Shown in pieces: positions 42,801-53,085 of a stretch of 64,000 nt of DNA. The DNA lies in the NCBI RefSeq assembly GCF_018143015.1, contig NC_054741.1, positions 62,649,697 through 62,713,696 on the forward strand. The letters run 5' to 3'. Source of the stretch: Lytechinus variegatus (Eukaryota; Echinodermata; Echinoidea; Temnopleuroida; Toxopneustidae). The position numbers were made by a program, and so were the translations under genes. The notes under the pieces are model-generated. The model was not told the DNA's origin. It made no database searches and was given only the letters and a program-made list of their open reading frames with translations. The first letter of the stretch is position 1; the number at the start of each line of letters is the position of its first letter.

Positions 42801-43788
42801 TTATAAATTTCTTCATTACACACTGGATGGCGACAAGATCTTCCCTGCTAGATTATTTGCATGTGGAATCAAACTCGTCAAACATCTTGTAAACCCGAAC
42901 AACGGTACCTGGCTCCGAGCAGACGAGGTCGCCATCACATCCACCCTGCAGCGTCCATCTTTACGGCTCTTGGAATTTGACCTCTCTCGACTTCACAAAG
43001 TGATTTCCAGTTTGTTTCCCAGATTCTTTTTAAACAGCGGACTTAGACTGTCAATAGTTTCAACTCATCTTCACAATCTGGCTGAACCTATCAACTCTCC
43101 GTTCTCGATTATAACTAAGGACAACAAGAACATTCTTGCCACACCCACTAAATCGATATATCGAATCCTCAACCGTTCTATTAACTTTCTTCCTAGAACT
43201 CAAGTTACTCATTGGCACGAGATTGGGATACTTTCCCCATCTACACTAATCAACTGGACTGAAATCTACTACTATCCTTCGTCTAAGAAAGATGGGGACA
43301 CTCAGTACAAACTATTACATAATGTCCTTCCGTCGCTTGCCGTTCTCCATCACCTTAATTCCGACATCTCCTCTTCATGTGGATGGTGTGGCAAGAAAGG
43401 AACTATATTACACCTCTTTATCGAGTGCACTTCTATTCAACCGGCCTTGGATCTACTTCATCACCTCCTTTCATGTCTTTTGCCCGAAGTGAACATTGAC
43501 TTTGACCTCTACTGGACCTTGGTTCCACATGCAAGAGGTCGTAGCAGGGAAGCCGTGCGCCTATCCAACTTTCTTATTGTTAGTCTTAAAAGCACATTAT
43601 ATTGGCTTTACCGAACCTCTCGTTTTTTTGATCCGCTTCCGTTTTGGAAATTTAGAATTAAAAACAGAGTCATTATTGATTATGAATTCCACAAATTACA
43701 AAGCAATTTGGCTTTATTTCTTAAAACATGGTCACCCAATAATGTACTCTTTCTTTTGGATAACGATAGTCTCACATGGTTGATTTAA
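39880..43788 (+). CDS. LINE ORF2: endonuclease and reverse transcriptase
   Basis: 1302 codons, uninterrupted. Residues ~15-255: AP-type endonuclease with LTLNTGG, FLQEIN (catalytic Glu), GGDFNCTL (Asp/Asn) and LSDHCAISL (SDH). Residues ~480-780: reverse transcriptase with KNKTPGLDGLSSEFY, IPKKGDLADIANWRPVSLLN, VNLDQRKAFDNVDH, GIRQGCPLSGLLYS and SAYADDISIF (YADD). A thumb with FLGVHLG follows. Near residue 1167, CGWCGKKGTILHLFIEC is the C-terminal Cys/His motif of the L1 group. The PKKGDL-x-NWRPVSLLN-x-DYK pattern is Tx1/L1-like. Length is normal for the group. It would nick target DNA and copy the RNA in place. All catalytic motifs are intact, so the copy may be active. Confidence 0.93.
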   Translation: MNVDMHAFLSFFMTLSLLTLNTGGCSNAMKNASVFTYVDNIAFDSDIVFLQEINDLSQHSHCWDLWSSYKPFCAPGHNRGSGVATLVKNNHCSITDSLVILNSHILYVKIEFDSGMYHLYNVLMPQDDNLAIKAIRLLAHHVNQCSDGVFLIGGDFNCTLSPTLDRLCMPNEHRPKISSALKKVIESNKLCDAWRRLHPHEKKFSWHRNNPHSVYGVSKARLDRFYVSFPLIPSIHACRILPCTLSDHCAISLKIKIPPQKPRGSAFWQLNNSLLDDNDYRNIIHQFWTDWQNKKANFPNILSWWDFGKYHIKSLTQMYGSKLANEKRETLLNITKTIDKLQSSPDFTPDIQQALAEQRNELNILLKNQAKGALVRSRFQYANEIDTSSAYFFGLEKSNSTFKSLSRTRLPSGNITEDQSDIKIHVRNFYKSLYSRVPTDDNAVDNILSDLLKLDTEDSKSLNAPLSLNEFDNAVKQLGKNKTPGLDGLSSEFYQTFWPLIKNDLFSVLQYAISTGTLPHTFRRTVITLIPKKGDLADIANWRPVSLLNNDYKIFAKVLANRLKHYISNIVSEDQTYCVPDRTIYDNLNLIRDIVHYSNCNDTPLAVVNLDQRKAFDNVDHNYLFNTMRAMGIGEFFISCIQLLYNDAEGLVKVCGSLTAPFPFQKGIRQGCPLSGLLYSIAIEPLLHKLKVNLASCSFSLPNTDMNVSVSAYADDISIFVTEDKGFDIILDTYNTFSKASAACLNHVKSQGLWAGSWSKRRDRPLDFKWNCDGLLFLGVHLGNNNNFVYNNWIKCKEKLNKTLSRWSSLSSCLSFKGRIIIANQLAASKLFHCLAVLSPPQQILDELQEMLINFVWSGKRHLLRKQILFQQPNKGGLGLVCLQARTLTFRFAFLQRYLNLCSHPAYTFCSYNLRRYKKLNFDFSLFLTELDPKFYTSLPCFYSEILRAWGISGASIETSSFTVNHVFNIPLNYYKFLHYTLDGDKIFPARLFACGIKLVKHLVNPNNGTWLRADEVAITSTLQRPSLRLLEFDLSRLHKVISSLFPRFFLNSGLRLSIVSTHLHNLAEPINSPFSIITKDNKNILATPTKSIYRILNRSINFLPRTQVTHWHEIGILSPSTLINWTEIYYYPSSKKDGDTQYKLLHNVLPSLAVLHHLNSDISSSCGWCGKKGTILHLFIECTSIQPALDLLHHLLSCLLPEVNIDFDLYWTLVPHARGRSREAVRLSNFLIVSLKSTLYWLYRTSRFFDPLPFWKFRIKNRVIIDYEFHKLQSNLALFLKTWSPNNVLFLLDNDSLTWLI

Positions 43789-44462
43789 TTGTTTTGACGT
43801 GATCACATATTTTCTTTGCTATTATTTTTATGTTATGCCTAAGATTTTGTGTACCTCCTTCGGTATTTTATGATTGATTTTTTTGAGCAAAGCTCTTTAT
43901 GGAAATTAATAACTTCCCACAGTAAAATCGTTTTAAATACTGATGATATTGTAGTTCTGTAATCATCTGTCGTCAGTATTCAGTACATTTAAAAAAAATT
44001 TCTCGTTTTCTATTGTTAAATTTATTGCTTGTTCATGAATTGTTTAATGTCTTCCGCTTTATGTATTACTTATTGATTGTTTTGTTTATTGTTTAGCTCA
44101 CAAACACTTGACATATTAAGTGCATCAATGTCTGTATATTTTTATTTGTATTATTTATTATATGCAATGTAAATAAAGTTTTACTTTGAAAAGTCAAAGT
44201 CTTCTACCTCCTTTTCCTTTCTCCTAGCTTTCTTTTCTTCTCTTCCTTTTCCCTCCTCTCTTTTTTTCTCTTCTTTCCCCTGTTCTTCTCCCTTTTTCTT
44301 TGTCTTTCCTTTCCCCTCTTACTCTCTTTTCTATTATCTTATTTTCCCATCTTCCTCTCTCTTTTTATTCTCTCCTATTCCCCTCTCCCCTCTTTTTTTT
44401 TGAGCGGGGGGGGGGATGGGTGAGGCAGTTCCCCCTTGCCACCCCCCATGGATCCGCACCTG

Positions 44463-44718
44463 ATAGAACCCCATGGTCTCGCGTCATTTGACCTTTGGAC
44501 CTCTCGATGACATTTGATATATCTGATCATAATTTTACACGCACTGCGGACTATCGGTCCCGCGGTCTATCGGACCCGCGGTCTATCGGACCCGCGGTCT
44601 AACGGACCCGCGGTCTATCGGACCCGCGGTCTAACGGACCCGCGGTCTATCGGACCCGCGGACTATCGGACCCGCGGACTATCGGACCCGCGGTCTATCG
44701 GACCCGCGGTCTATCGGG
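44463..44718. mobile_element. Right arm of the interrupted foldback, outer part
   Basis: Starts with the ATAGAACC duplication and runs CCATGG, TTTGACCTTTGGACCTCTCG, then the 16-bp minisatellite: the inverse of 32640-32850. Confidence 0.8.
44545..44718 (+). repeat. 16-bp minisatellite, right copy
   Basis: About eleven units of CGGACCCGCGGTCTAT with C(T/A)A(T/A) variants; 16-base spacing at 44581, 44597 and 44613. An Arg/Gly/Pro-type frame across it is compositional. Confidence 0.92.
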
Positions 44719-44829
44719 ATGTCCCCATTTCAAGTGACGGCCGCAACCCGTTGTCTTCTGACTAGAAAATCTCGCCAAGGACCCAAATTCAGGATGTAAT
44801 ACACCTCAAACTTTGGAAACTAATCTAGT

Positions 44830-45804
44830 ATGAGTGACTCTGCAAAGCATAATCCAGGACGTGACCCATATTTTCTTCGTCAAAAGAGAAAAAAAGGTGA
44901 TAAAGGTGACTCAAATAGGGACTCAACTTCTCGACCACGTGCACCCGCACCGCAACACACAGACGCCCCATCTACAGGCAGCATTACACCAGAAAACACC
45001 GCAGAAAAGGCGACGTTTGCTCATCCCATAACTTCACACACAGATACGCAAGAATCAAACATGGCGGACAAAAACGAACCGGTGAGTCATGCTGAATTTC
45101 TAAAGGTCACAAACACAATTATTGACAAAATTGATAATATGAACTCGAATGTTTCTTCTCTGAGAAAGGAGATCATAGACATCAAGAAATCAATAGCTGA
45201 TTTAGAGAAATTTGCTACTGACTCTTCTGATAGGCTAACAAAAATTGAAAATGAATCATTGCCAAGCATGCGAAAGGAAACACAAAGAGTAGAGTCTGAC
45301 TTGAATGTGAAGCTTAGTGCACTTGAAATCTACGATAGAAAAATGAATCTGTTGCTATATGGGGCAAAACGAGAAACTGATGAGAACATTGTCCATGTGG
45401 TGGGAAAGGTCTTCAAAGAAATGGGTATCCAGCAAGATATACCCCTCAGTAATGCTCACCGCCTACCCCGCCGTGCTCAAGGCGGCACCCAACAATCGCC
45501 AGAACCAGTCATCATCAGATTTGTCTCGATGATGGATCGAAACAAGGTCTTGAACGCCTACCAGCAGAGGACATCAAGAAGAGGAGACAAGACGCCTACG
45601 CAGTCACAACAATTCCCATGGAGATTCGTCGTAGATTTACCTCCTCAATTGAAAAAGCATCGATACCTACTCGAGAAAGAGGCCTACAGAATCCGTAAAG
45701 AGGAAAATAAGTCGACTAGAATCAGGCTGATTGGAGTCAAGTTGTATCTACAAACCAGAGAAAGGGGCTCAATCCACTCAGAATGGAAAACTGTGAATGG
45801 CTAG
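44830..45804 (+). CDS. L1-type ORF1 protein (coiled coil and RRM-like)
   Basis: 324 codons, intact. Residues 1-85 are basic and Pro/Thr-rich. About 90-170: heptad-rich coiled coil (TNTIIDKIDNMNSNVSSLRK, LRKEIIDIKKSIADLEK). About 175-240: KMNLLLYGAKRETDENIV and NAHRLPRR, then PEPVIIRFVSMMDRNKVL, matching the RRM of L1 ORF1 (Transposase_22 family). The C-terminal ~70 residues form the basic domain with LPPQLKKHRYLLEKEAYR. Family knowledge: trimeric RNA-binding chaperone of LINE RNPs. It starts ~110 bases after the foldback minisatellite. The next LINE frame (47279) is 1.47 kb away, an unusually long gap, so it may or may not belong to the same element. Confidence 0.82.
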   Translation: MSDSAKHNPGRDPYFLRQKRKKGDKGDSNRDSTSRPRAPAPQHTDAPSTGSITPENTAEKATFAHPITSHTDTQESNMADKNEPVSHAEFLKVTNTIIDKIDNMNSNVSSLRKEIIDIKKSIADLEKFATDSSDRLTKIENESLPSMRKETQRVESDLNVKLSALEIYDRKMNLLLYGAKRETDENIVHVVGKVFKEMGIQQDIPLSNAHRLPRRAQGGTQQSPEPVIIRFVSMMDRNKVLNAYQQRTSRRGDKTPTQSQQFPWRFVVDLPPQLKKHRYLLEKEAYRIRKEENKSTRIRLIGVKLYLQTRERGSIHSEWKTVNG

Positions 45805-47278
45805 CTTTGCAGATTTACTCATCATCATCAAGTTTGGATCATTATACTTTTGACTTTCGGACTTTCCTGAAAAAAAAAAAGAATCATCCCAAGCGGTTTA
45901 TATTACCTTCATTTAACTTTGGACTACATCCATTCCATTTCTAGTGCTTTGTTTTCATTTTTTGAGTTTTTAATACATTGCTTTTTCCATGTCATACTAA
46001 AGAAAGTAAGCACCTGTTTTCAGATTTTTGCCTAAATGAACTGATGGGCAATGGAATGTTTTTGTTGTTGTTTATTACATGAAACAAAATGAATAGGCCT
46101 ATTTTCCAGTACAAGATAACAATTTACCTGGATGATAACAAAACGTTTTGAAAAAATAGAAAAGAACTTGCAGGGGGATTTTGTGCCAAAATGGAAAGGG
46201 CATAGAGAATACTTTAGTTTTTTATGAGACCCGGTATTAAAATTTAAAAAATCCTTTCTGCTTCTTTTGTACTGCTCAAATAAAGAAAATTGAGTGTTTT
46301 TATGTCATGGTTTTTATTCATAGCATGGATGATAAAGACTTAGTTGCTGCCTTTATACATATAATATATATTTTTTATGCATCTCCAAATAATAGAGATA
46401 TCAAATAAGGAGGTGGTTAACCTTTGAAGGAAATTTTAATTTCATGTTTTTAAGGCCTTTAGAGTTGGTTAAACCTTTCAACATGTTCAAGACCTAATGA
46501 TTTAAGTTTTTCAGTTATGTATTTGATATGAAAAAAATGTGGCTGTACTTTAAAGTTTCTTTTATTATTTTTTTTCTTTGTTTTTTTGTTATTATTGGGT
46601 ACTTTGTAATAATATGAAAGAAGACAAAGGAAGGAAAGTAATATAAAAGAAAGAACGTGAATAACGTGTAGCTCAAGTAAACTGGTATATTTTTCACCAA
46701 AGTTATTTGTATATCTATGGAAAAGTAGTAAGTATGCGAGAAAATAAGGAATAAGTACATGTACCAACGGTTTTAGAAAGTTTGTTTTATTTATTGGATG
46801 ATATTTTTAAAATGCTGTTAAAAAAACAAAGGACTTTCATCTATATGCAAGGCTGTGCATTCAATTGACTAAATAATCTTTATAATTTTGATAATGCAGA
46901 ATGAGCCCTGGCATTAACAACGCATACTTCTTTCACTTAGATACTGGTTGTTTTATGTAGATTATTTCTGGTTGCCTTGCGCACGAAATTTTTGCACGAA
47001 ATGTACATAGACATTTTTACAGTGCCTAAGAAGTAGTGGATTTCAGTTTCTATTCTTGGCATAATATGGAAGGCCTGGATAAGGACCTAGGCGCGATGGT
47101 ATGCGCCATGTCTTTCTTGTTCGTTTCGCGTGAAATTATGTTTAGTGTTGTCTTGTTTGTGTGTCAAGTGTTTATGTTTGTTTTTGTTTGTTGTTTTGTG
47201 TTTGTGTTGTCAGTGTTAAAAAAAATAAAAAAGCCTCCACAGGAATTGTTATTCATAACTTAATGCTAGATTCAATGT
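45805..47278 (+). other. Spacer between L1-type ORF1 and ORF2
   Basis: AT-rich, no frame or known motif. Contains CAAATAAAG near 46280, which could be the 3' end signal of an element ending here. At 47236-47255, CCTCCACAGGAATTGTTATT is approximately the inverse of 51279-51300 in the 3' region of the following LINE. Confidence 0.5.
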
Positions 47279-50200
47279 ATGATGGGTAGTTTCAGTATAA
47301 TTTCTTTGAACTGTCGAGGTTTAGGAAATAGTAAAAAAAGAAATGATGTCTTAGAATATATTAAGGCAAAAAAGTTTCATATCTGCTGCTTGCAGGACAC
47401 TCATTTTGTAAGTGAAGACGAAGTTTCAATAAAACGTATTTGGGGAGATAATTGTTTTTTTAGTCATAAAACGTCTAATGCTAGGGGTGTTGCCATTCTT
47501 TTTGCGGAGGGTGTTATTTTTAATATAAATCAAATTAAAAGGTCAACCGAAGGGAATTTTGTTGCTTTAGATCTCCAGATATATGATTATAATATAACAT
47601 TGATATCTCTATACGGCCCTAACCAAGACAATGTTAACTTTTATTCAGATGTTGAAAATGTTGCATTAGAATTTGAAAACCCTTTAACAATCTTTTGTGG
47701 TGATTGGAATTTGGTCCAAAATTTTGATAAAGACACATTTAATTATGTCCGTTTGAATAATCCAAATGCAAAGAAAAGAGTTGATGAAATGAAAACTAAC
47801 TTAAGTTTGGTGGATCCATGGAGAGAATTACATGAACATGAAAAGATATTTACATGGCGCCAACCCACTCCATTTAAGGCAGCCAGATTGGATTATTTTC
47901 TTGTATCTCATGAATTAATGTCTCTTGTCAACAGAATAGAAATTCTACCGGGATATAGAACTGATCATTCGTTGGTGAAGTTATCATTGAATCTAAATCA
48001 TTGTAAGACAGGACCGAGTTACTGGAAATTTAACAATTCATTGTTAAAAGATGATATTTATATAGAACTGATTAAAGGTGTTATTCAACAAACAATTGAT
48101 ACCTACTCAACTCGACCGGTAAGATCCGGTGGAAATGTAGTCGATGGTCAAAATCCTTTGTATGAGTTTAATGTAAGTGATCAGCTGTTTTTTGATACGC
48201 TGTTAACAGTTGTTAGAGGTGAAACAATTTCATATGCTACAGCAAAAAAGAAAAAAATCGTTAATCTAGAAAATGATTTAGAGAAAGAAATTGTAAATTT
48301 AGAAAAGAATTTGGTTTTAAATACAAATATAGAAAGGGGGTTAACTGTTTTGAATGAGAAGAAAGCTCAGTTAGAGTCATTGAGAAAAGAAAATAATGAA
48401 GAAATAAAGATGAGATCCAGAACTAAATGGATGGAGTTCGGAGAGAAACCATCCAAATATTTTTTAAATTTAGAAAAGAAAAATGTTGTTAATAAAAGAA
48501 TATGCAAATTGATTACCAATGAAAATAAGGAAGTAACAACACATGAGGATATTACATCAGAAATTGTTTCTTTTTATTCACAACTATATGAAAGGCACCC
48601 TGTTATAAATACTGATTTAAATGCAATGATAAACAATGATGAACTAAATAAATTAACAAATGCTATGTCACGGAATTTAGAAGGAGAGCTCTCCATCGAC
48701 GAGGTTTATTATGCCCTAACAAATATGAAAAACAATAAATCTCCTGGTCTAGATGGATTCACTGTTGAATTTTTTAAACATTTTTGGAAGGAAATCCATA
48801 TATTTTTAGTTAGATATTTAAACTCTTCATTTTTATCTGGTATGCCTTACATACAGAAGTTGGGAGTTATTACTTTAATCCCAAAGGAAATAAAGATAGA
48901 CACTATTTAAAAAATTGGAGACCCATATCATTATTAAATGTCGTATACAAAATAGGATCTACTTGTATAGCTAATAGATTGAAGAATGTACTCCCTCTTC
49001 TTATTCATGAAAATCAGAAAGGGTTTATGTCCGGACGCTTTATCGGAGAAAACATCCGCTTGTTATATGATATATTATTATATACTGAATTAAACGATAT
49101 TCCCGGTTTATTGTTACTTATAGATTTTGAGAAGGCATTCGATTCAATTTCTCATGACTTTATTCGCAATGTACTACACTTCTTTAAATTCGGTCCGACC
49201 ATTGTTAAATGGTTTGATGTGTTTTATGAAAATGCTCAATCTTGTGTTTTAATCAATGGACACCTGTCTCCCAGATTTTCAATAGAGCGAGGCTGTCGCC
49301 AAGGAGATCCATTGTCTCCATATATTTTTCTATTATGTGCTGAAATACTTGGCGTTTTGTTTCGACAATCAATGTCAATAGATGGTTTGAGGATGCCCTC
49401 TGGTAAATGTCATAAAATATTACAGTATGCAGATGACACTCTTCTGACATTAAACGGTTCAGAAAGAGAATTGAGTAGTGCTTTTGACATCTTGGAAAAA
49501 TATAAAACAATTTCAGGTTTGACTGTTAATATAACAAAGACACATGCAATATGGATTTGAGGATACAAGAACAAGAAAGACTGTATTCTTGCCAACAGGA
49601 ATTTGAATTGGGTATTTGATGAATACTTCAGATATTTAGGTATAGATTTTTGTACAGATCTTCAGAAAATGACAGTGCATAATTACAATGAAAAGTTTAA
49701 AGAAATCAAAAGTCAAATGACTTCATGGTTGAGACGTTACCTGACGGTCCTTGGAAGAGTTACGGTTGTCAAGTCATTGTTTGTGTCTAAATTGAACTAC
49801 TTAATTCTTTCTCTCCCGAATCCAAGTGAGTTATTTCTAAAAGATGTAAATTCCCAATTTCATAGATTCATATGGGGAGAGAAACCAGATAAAGTAAGTA
49901 GAAATCAAATGTCTCAGAGTTATTCTGAAGGTGGAGTAAAAATGATAGACATAAATCTGCATTGCCAGTCATTGAAAATTTCTTGGATGAAAAAAATGAT
50001 AAACGGTTCCATTGACGGTAATATTATTTGTCTTCTCCACTCTTTTTTGCATAAAACTAAAAACTTGGATCTGTATATGGGAAATAGCTATTTTTTTAGA
50101 CTGGCACACGAAATTAAAAATACTTTTTGGAAAGAAATGTTCTTAGCGTATAGCACACTGTTATCTATGCACTGTAATGATATACCTTGCCAACCCTTAT

Positions 50201-51075
50201 GGAACAATGATTTTATCAAAATAGGTAATAGCTCAATTCACAGTAGATCTCTAAATAATAGGGGTGTTCGTTTTGTTAATGATATTTTAGATGTACATGG
50301 CAATTTCCTCTCTTTGAATGATCTTCAGGAAAAATACAATGTTCAAATAAATTTTCTTTTTTACCGTGGATTATGTGATGCTATAAGAGACGGTTTTAGC
50401 AATGGCACACACTTTAGCAAGTTCCAAGAACCTATTATCCCTGATACAATAGCACTTGTTATGAAATATGATAAAGGTTGTTCACACATCTATACGATTC
50501 TTAAAAAGAAAAGAAAAGTGGAGTGTAAAAGTTTTCTTAAGTGGAAGTGTATATTCGATATGAATGACAAGCAATGGCAGTCATATTGCTCTATTGGATT
50601 CAGTTGTACTACCGATGTGAATTTACGTTGGTTTCAGTTCAAAATAATGCAACGCATTTTATATACAAATGAAATATTGTTTAAAATTAATTTAGCTCAA
50701 CAAAAAGAATGTACTTTTTGTAATGTACACCGTGAAACAGTCACTCATCTACTTTGTGAATGTACATGTATTAAACATATATGGGACAAGTTTGAACAAT
50801 GGATATTTCTTAAAACTGGAAATAGAATATTTTTCTCTAATAAAGAAAAATTATTTGGCTTAAGAGGTTCAAGTAATCATGCATTAAATTGTTTATTGAT
50901 AGTGATACGGCAAATGATTTACACTTCCAGAGTAAAACATCAATTACCTGTTTTTGATAATATCAAATTTGCACTTCAGAACTATTTCAAGAATGAAAAA
51001 TATATCGCAGAGTCAAATTGTAAAATGGTAAAGTTTACAAAGAAATGGTTTCAATTACGTGCCATGTTTACATGA
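47279..51075 (+). pseudogene. L1-type ORF2 with one frameshift and one stop
   Basis: Endonuclease: ISLNCRGLG, CCLQDTHF (Asp where L1 usually has Glu), CGDWNLVQN, GYRTDHSLV. Reverse transcriptase: NKSPGLDGFTVEFF, LGVITLIPK, then a one-base loss in the AAAGGAAAT run near 48884 shifts to the next frame, which carries NWRPISLLN, LLIDFEKAFDS, ERGCRQGDPLSPY and LQYADDTLL. A TGA at 49558-49560 interrupts; the same frame resumes (FRYLGIDF, SEGGVKMIDINLHC) and ends at 51075. CTFCNVHRETVTHLLCEC is the C-terminal Cys/His motif. Two lesions in ~3.8 kb imply a fairly recent insertion. Probably the same element as the ORF1 at 44830, but the long gap leaves that open. Confidence 0.9.
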
Positions 51076-51324
51076 GGTGATCTGTTCAGTTCCCTTTCCA
51101 TGTACAATTATACATATGAATATTATTGTTCATTTACTCCTCGCTTGTTTCTTAAATTGTTTACTATTATGTGAACCTGACAGTTCAATTTATATATTTG
51201 TTGCAATTACTGTTGTACTGTATTTCGTTGTTATTAATTTGATTTGTCATTGAAAAGATATCTTGTTATGTTTGAATAATAATAAAATCCCTGTGGAGGG
51301 GAAACAAATTGAAAAAAAAAAAAA
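51076..51324 (+). other. 3' region of L1-type element with A tail
   Basis: AT-rich 3' UTR ending in a 13-base A run (51312-51324); AATAATAATAAAATCCC at 51277-51293 includes AATAAA. Confidence 0.7.
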
Positions 51325-51589
51325 GATTCAGTTTAGATCTCATAATTCTCAAGTTTGTTTCATCCAATGGAGAAATAGAAAGGAACGAAATGAATCACTC
51401 TTTGCTTTGAATGTTGATTTTTGCTTAATGTCAACAGTATGGAGAAAAAAATCCCTTCTCACGGAAATTACAGGGTTTTACCAGCCGAATAAGTATTGTT
51501 ATATGAAGTCCAAAGGTGGAGTGGGTATGCTGGTCCTTGAATTTCATTCGTATATTGAAGAGAAGTTAATAGAACGTTAAATTAATGAC

Positions 51590-51870
51590 AAAACAGTCTT
51601 TAAAAAAAATCTGCTTTGAACAAAAAATGAGAAAAGCATACAGTACAGAAAAAATTATCAAAAGCGGATGTAAAAAAAGAAAGCTACATAAAGCATTTTT
51701 ACGTGTTTTTTTTTTGCCAAAAAAGTTACATGTATATAATGAACATCCTGGTCAGTAGACATATTGAAATGAGCGGTCAACGGTGTAACACGCTCACTAT
51801 TCATTTTGTATATATTTAATCATATGAAATATCAATTATTTCGGGTTTCGTAGATTTCATAGTATATCAA
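51590..51870. repeat. Decayed TTAA foldback arm
   Basis: AAGCGGATGTAAAAAAAGAAAG, GGTGTAACACGCTCACTATT and TATGAAATATCAATTATTTC correspond to the left arm and centre of 9247-9977. One arm only. Confidence 0.5.
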
Positions 51871-52096
51871 CTAAATTTCCAAATCTTTTTTTTTTATCTC
51901 AATTCTCCTAATTTGTATCAGATTATTCAATATCAATAAAAAATCAAAATGCCCTTGTAAAATCCTCGGTCTCTTCGTCTCCTCTCATAATGTTCTTTAA
52001 CGATTTTCGTATTTTCACACACCTTATGGGGATAGTCTTGCCAGCGTGCTTGCTTGCAATGTTTTAACTTTGTTTTTAGTATAGGTCTGTATGTTT

Positions 52097-52161
52097 TCAA
52101 TTCAATTTCATTTTCCAATACTGGTAAAAAGCATACAAGTGTAAATGTTGCGAAGCACACT
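52097..52161 (-). CDS. Unrecognised gene, possible last exon
   Basis: After an acceptor TTTTTTTCACAG, the phase-compatible frame reads CASQHLHLYAFYQYWKMKLN then TGA. Phase matches the donor of 52646-52777. It is short with no family match; another frame through the same acceptor is also open, so this is tentative. Confidence 0.3.
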
Positions 52162-52454
52162 CTGTGAAAAAAATAACAAGATCTCGCTTCCCATATTTAT
52201 TTCAGCAAATTCAATTTAGAAAAAAGAAGTCTATTTTACGAATCCTAGTCATGACGTAGTTTCCTTCAGCAAGAAATTGATCCGCATTTTGCTGTACTCA
52301 ACACAGGGGATGTGAATACGGGATTAATTCCAACAATGTCTTGAAGACCTAACTATTCTAATATCCTGATCATATATATGCACTGGACTGCACATTAGTG
52401 TCACCGCCTGGTAATTTGTACATATTTTATTTACTACGCTGATCAGGGATGTCA

Positions 52455-52585
52455 TCTCAAAGCGCTTAGTATATCGCATTCGCAGGAATGGCGCTTTATG
52501 AATATGAACTATTATCATTATCATCATTATTATTATTACTATTTTTATCATCTTTATCATCATCATCATCTTCATCATCATCATA
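52455..52585 (+). repeat. SINE 3' end with ATT/ATC tail
   Basis: AAAGCGCTTAGTATATCGCA, GGCGCTTTATGAATATGAAC, then ATTATCATTATC repeats: the same 3' architecture as 26720-26822. Confidence 0.7.
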
Positions 52586-52645
52586 ACTTGTGACTGTTTT
52601 TATTATCATATCCATTTATTAATTTGTTTATTAATCTGTTCATAC

Positions 52646-52777
52646 CTTCATCGAAATATACTCCGGGGGGTGGAGTGGGGTCTTTGCCTTCCTTCAATGT
52701 GTTTCTAGTTGTAGAGATTCCTGAAGTTATCTTGTAATCAATGACGTCATTTCCATAAAGATTGGAATGTACAAGAT
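52646..52777 (-). CDS. Unrecognised gene, exon 3 in view
   Basis: 132 bases, acceptor TTCTTTTTACGAG, donor GAAG|GTATGA, phase 1 in and out. Reads LVHSNLYGNDVIDYKITSGI, then STTRNTLKEGKDPTPPPGVY and FDE. It joins 52924-53025 with a split Asp. I do not recognise the family. Confidence 0.6.
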
Positions 52778-52923
52778 CTCGTAAAAAGAAAGAAAATGAA
52801 TGTAAGTGTAATACACTAAAATAAAAAAGTGAATGTTCACCCAATGTATTGGGTATAAGACAGAACACACTTATTTGTATGGTAAGAATAGGCCTTAAAA
52901 TAATCTTTTGGGGGTAAATTTAC

Positions 52924-53025
52924 CAGTCAAGGAAACTCCCGCTTTTGCGAGAGCGACAGAATCTCGATAAACAGGGATTTGTGGTCGCATGACGTAATCT
53001 TTTAGGATCTCACCGAATAGCTTTC
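52924..53025 (-). CDS. Unrecognised gene, exon 2 in view
   Basis: 102 bases, acceptor CTTTGTACAG, donor ACTG|GTAAAT, phase 1 in and out. Reads KLFGEILKDYVMRPQIPVYR then DSVALAKAGVSLT. A 27-base piece encoding the end recurs, with two mismatches and in the opposite orientation, at 54350-54377. Confidence 0.6.
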
Positions 53026-53085
53026 CTGTACAAAGTGAATGGGGTTTTTTGACATACCCTCACTAAAAAATTCATATAAAAAAAG

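Larger units (their letters stand above)
38137..44199 (+). mobile_element. Apparently full-length Tx1/L1-like LINE
   Basis: A 5' leader, two intact reading frames 23 bases apart and a 3' region with AATAAA (44172-44177). Both flanks are polypyrimidine DNA of the host hAT-like element. It ends without a long A tail, near TTTGAAAAGTCAAAG. Boundaries are within about 10 bases. No certain target duplication, since both flanks are low complexity. Clade placement (Tx1) is from ORF2 motif style. Confidence 0.85.
34220..44462. mobile_element. 10.2-kb hAT-like element with nested LINE, duplication ATAGAACC
   Basis: Left end CAGGCGCGGATCCAGG, right end read inward CAGGTGCGGATCCATGG. Flanked by perfect ATAGAACC at 34212-34219 and 44463-44470; the rejoined flanks match the uninterrupted sister arm at 32830-32850, which serves as an empty-site reference. 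38137-44199 is a later LINE; the remaining ~4.2 kb is non-coding, with GCGAGCGCGAAGCGCGAGC motifs, internal hAT-like ends (34438, 36926, 37153) and a pyrimidine tract. No hAT transposase is present, so it is non-autonomous. Confidence 0.88.
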
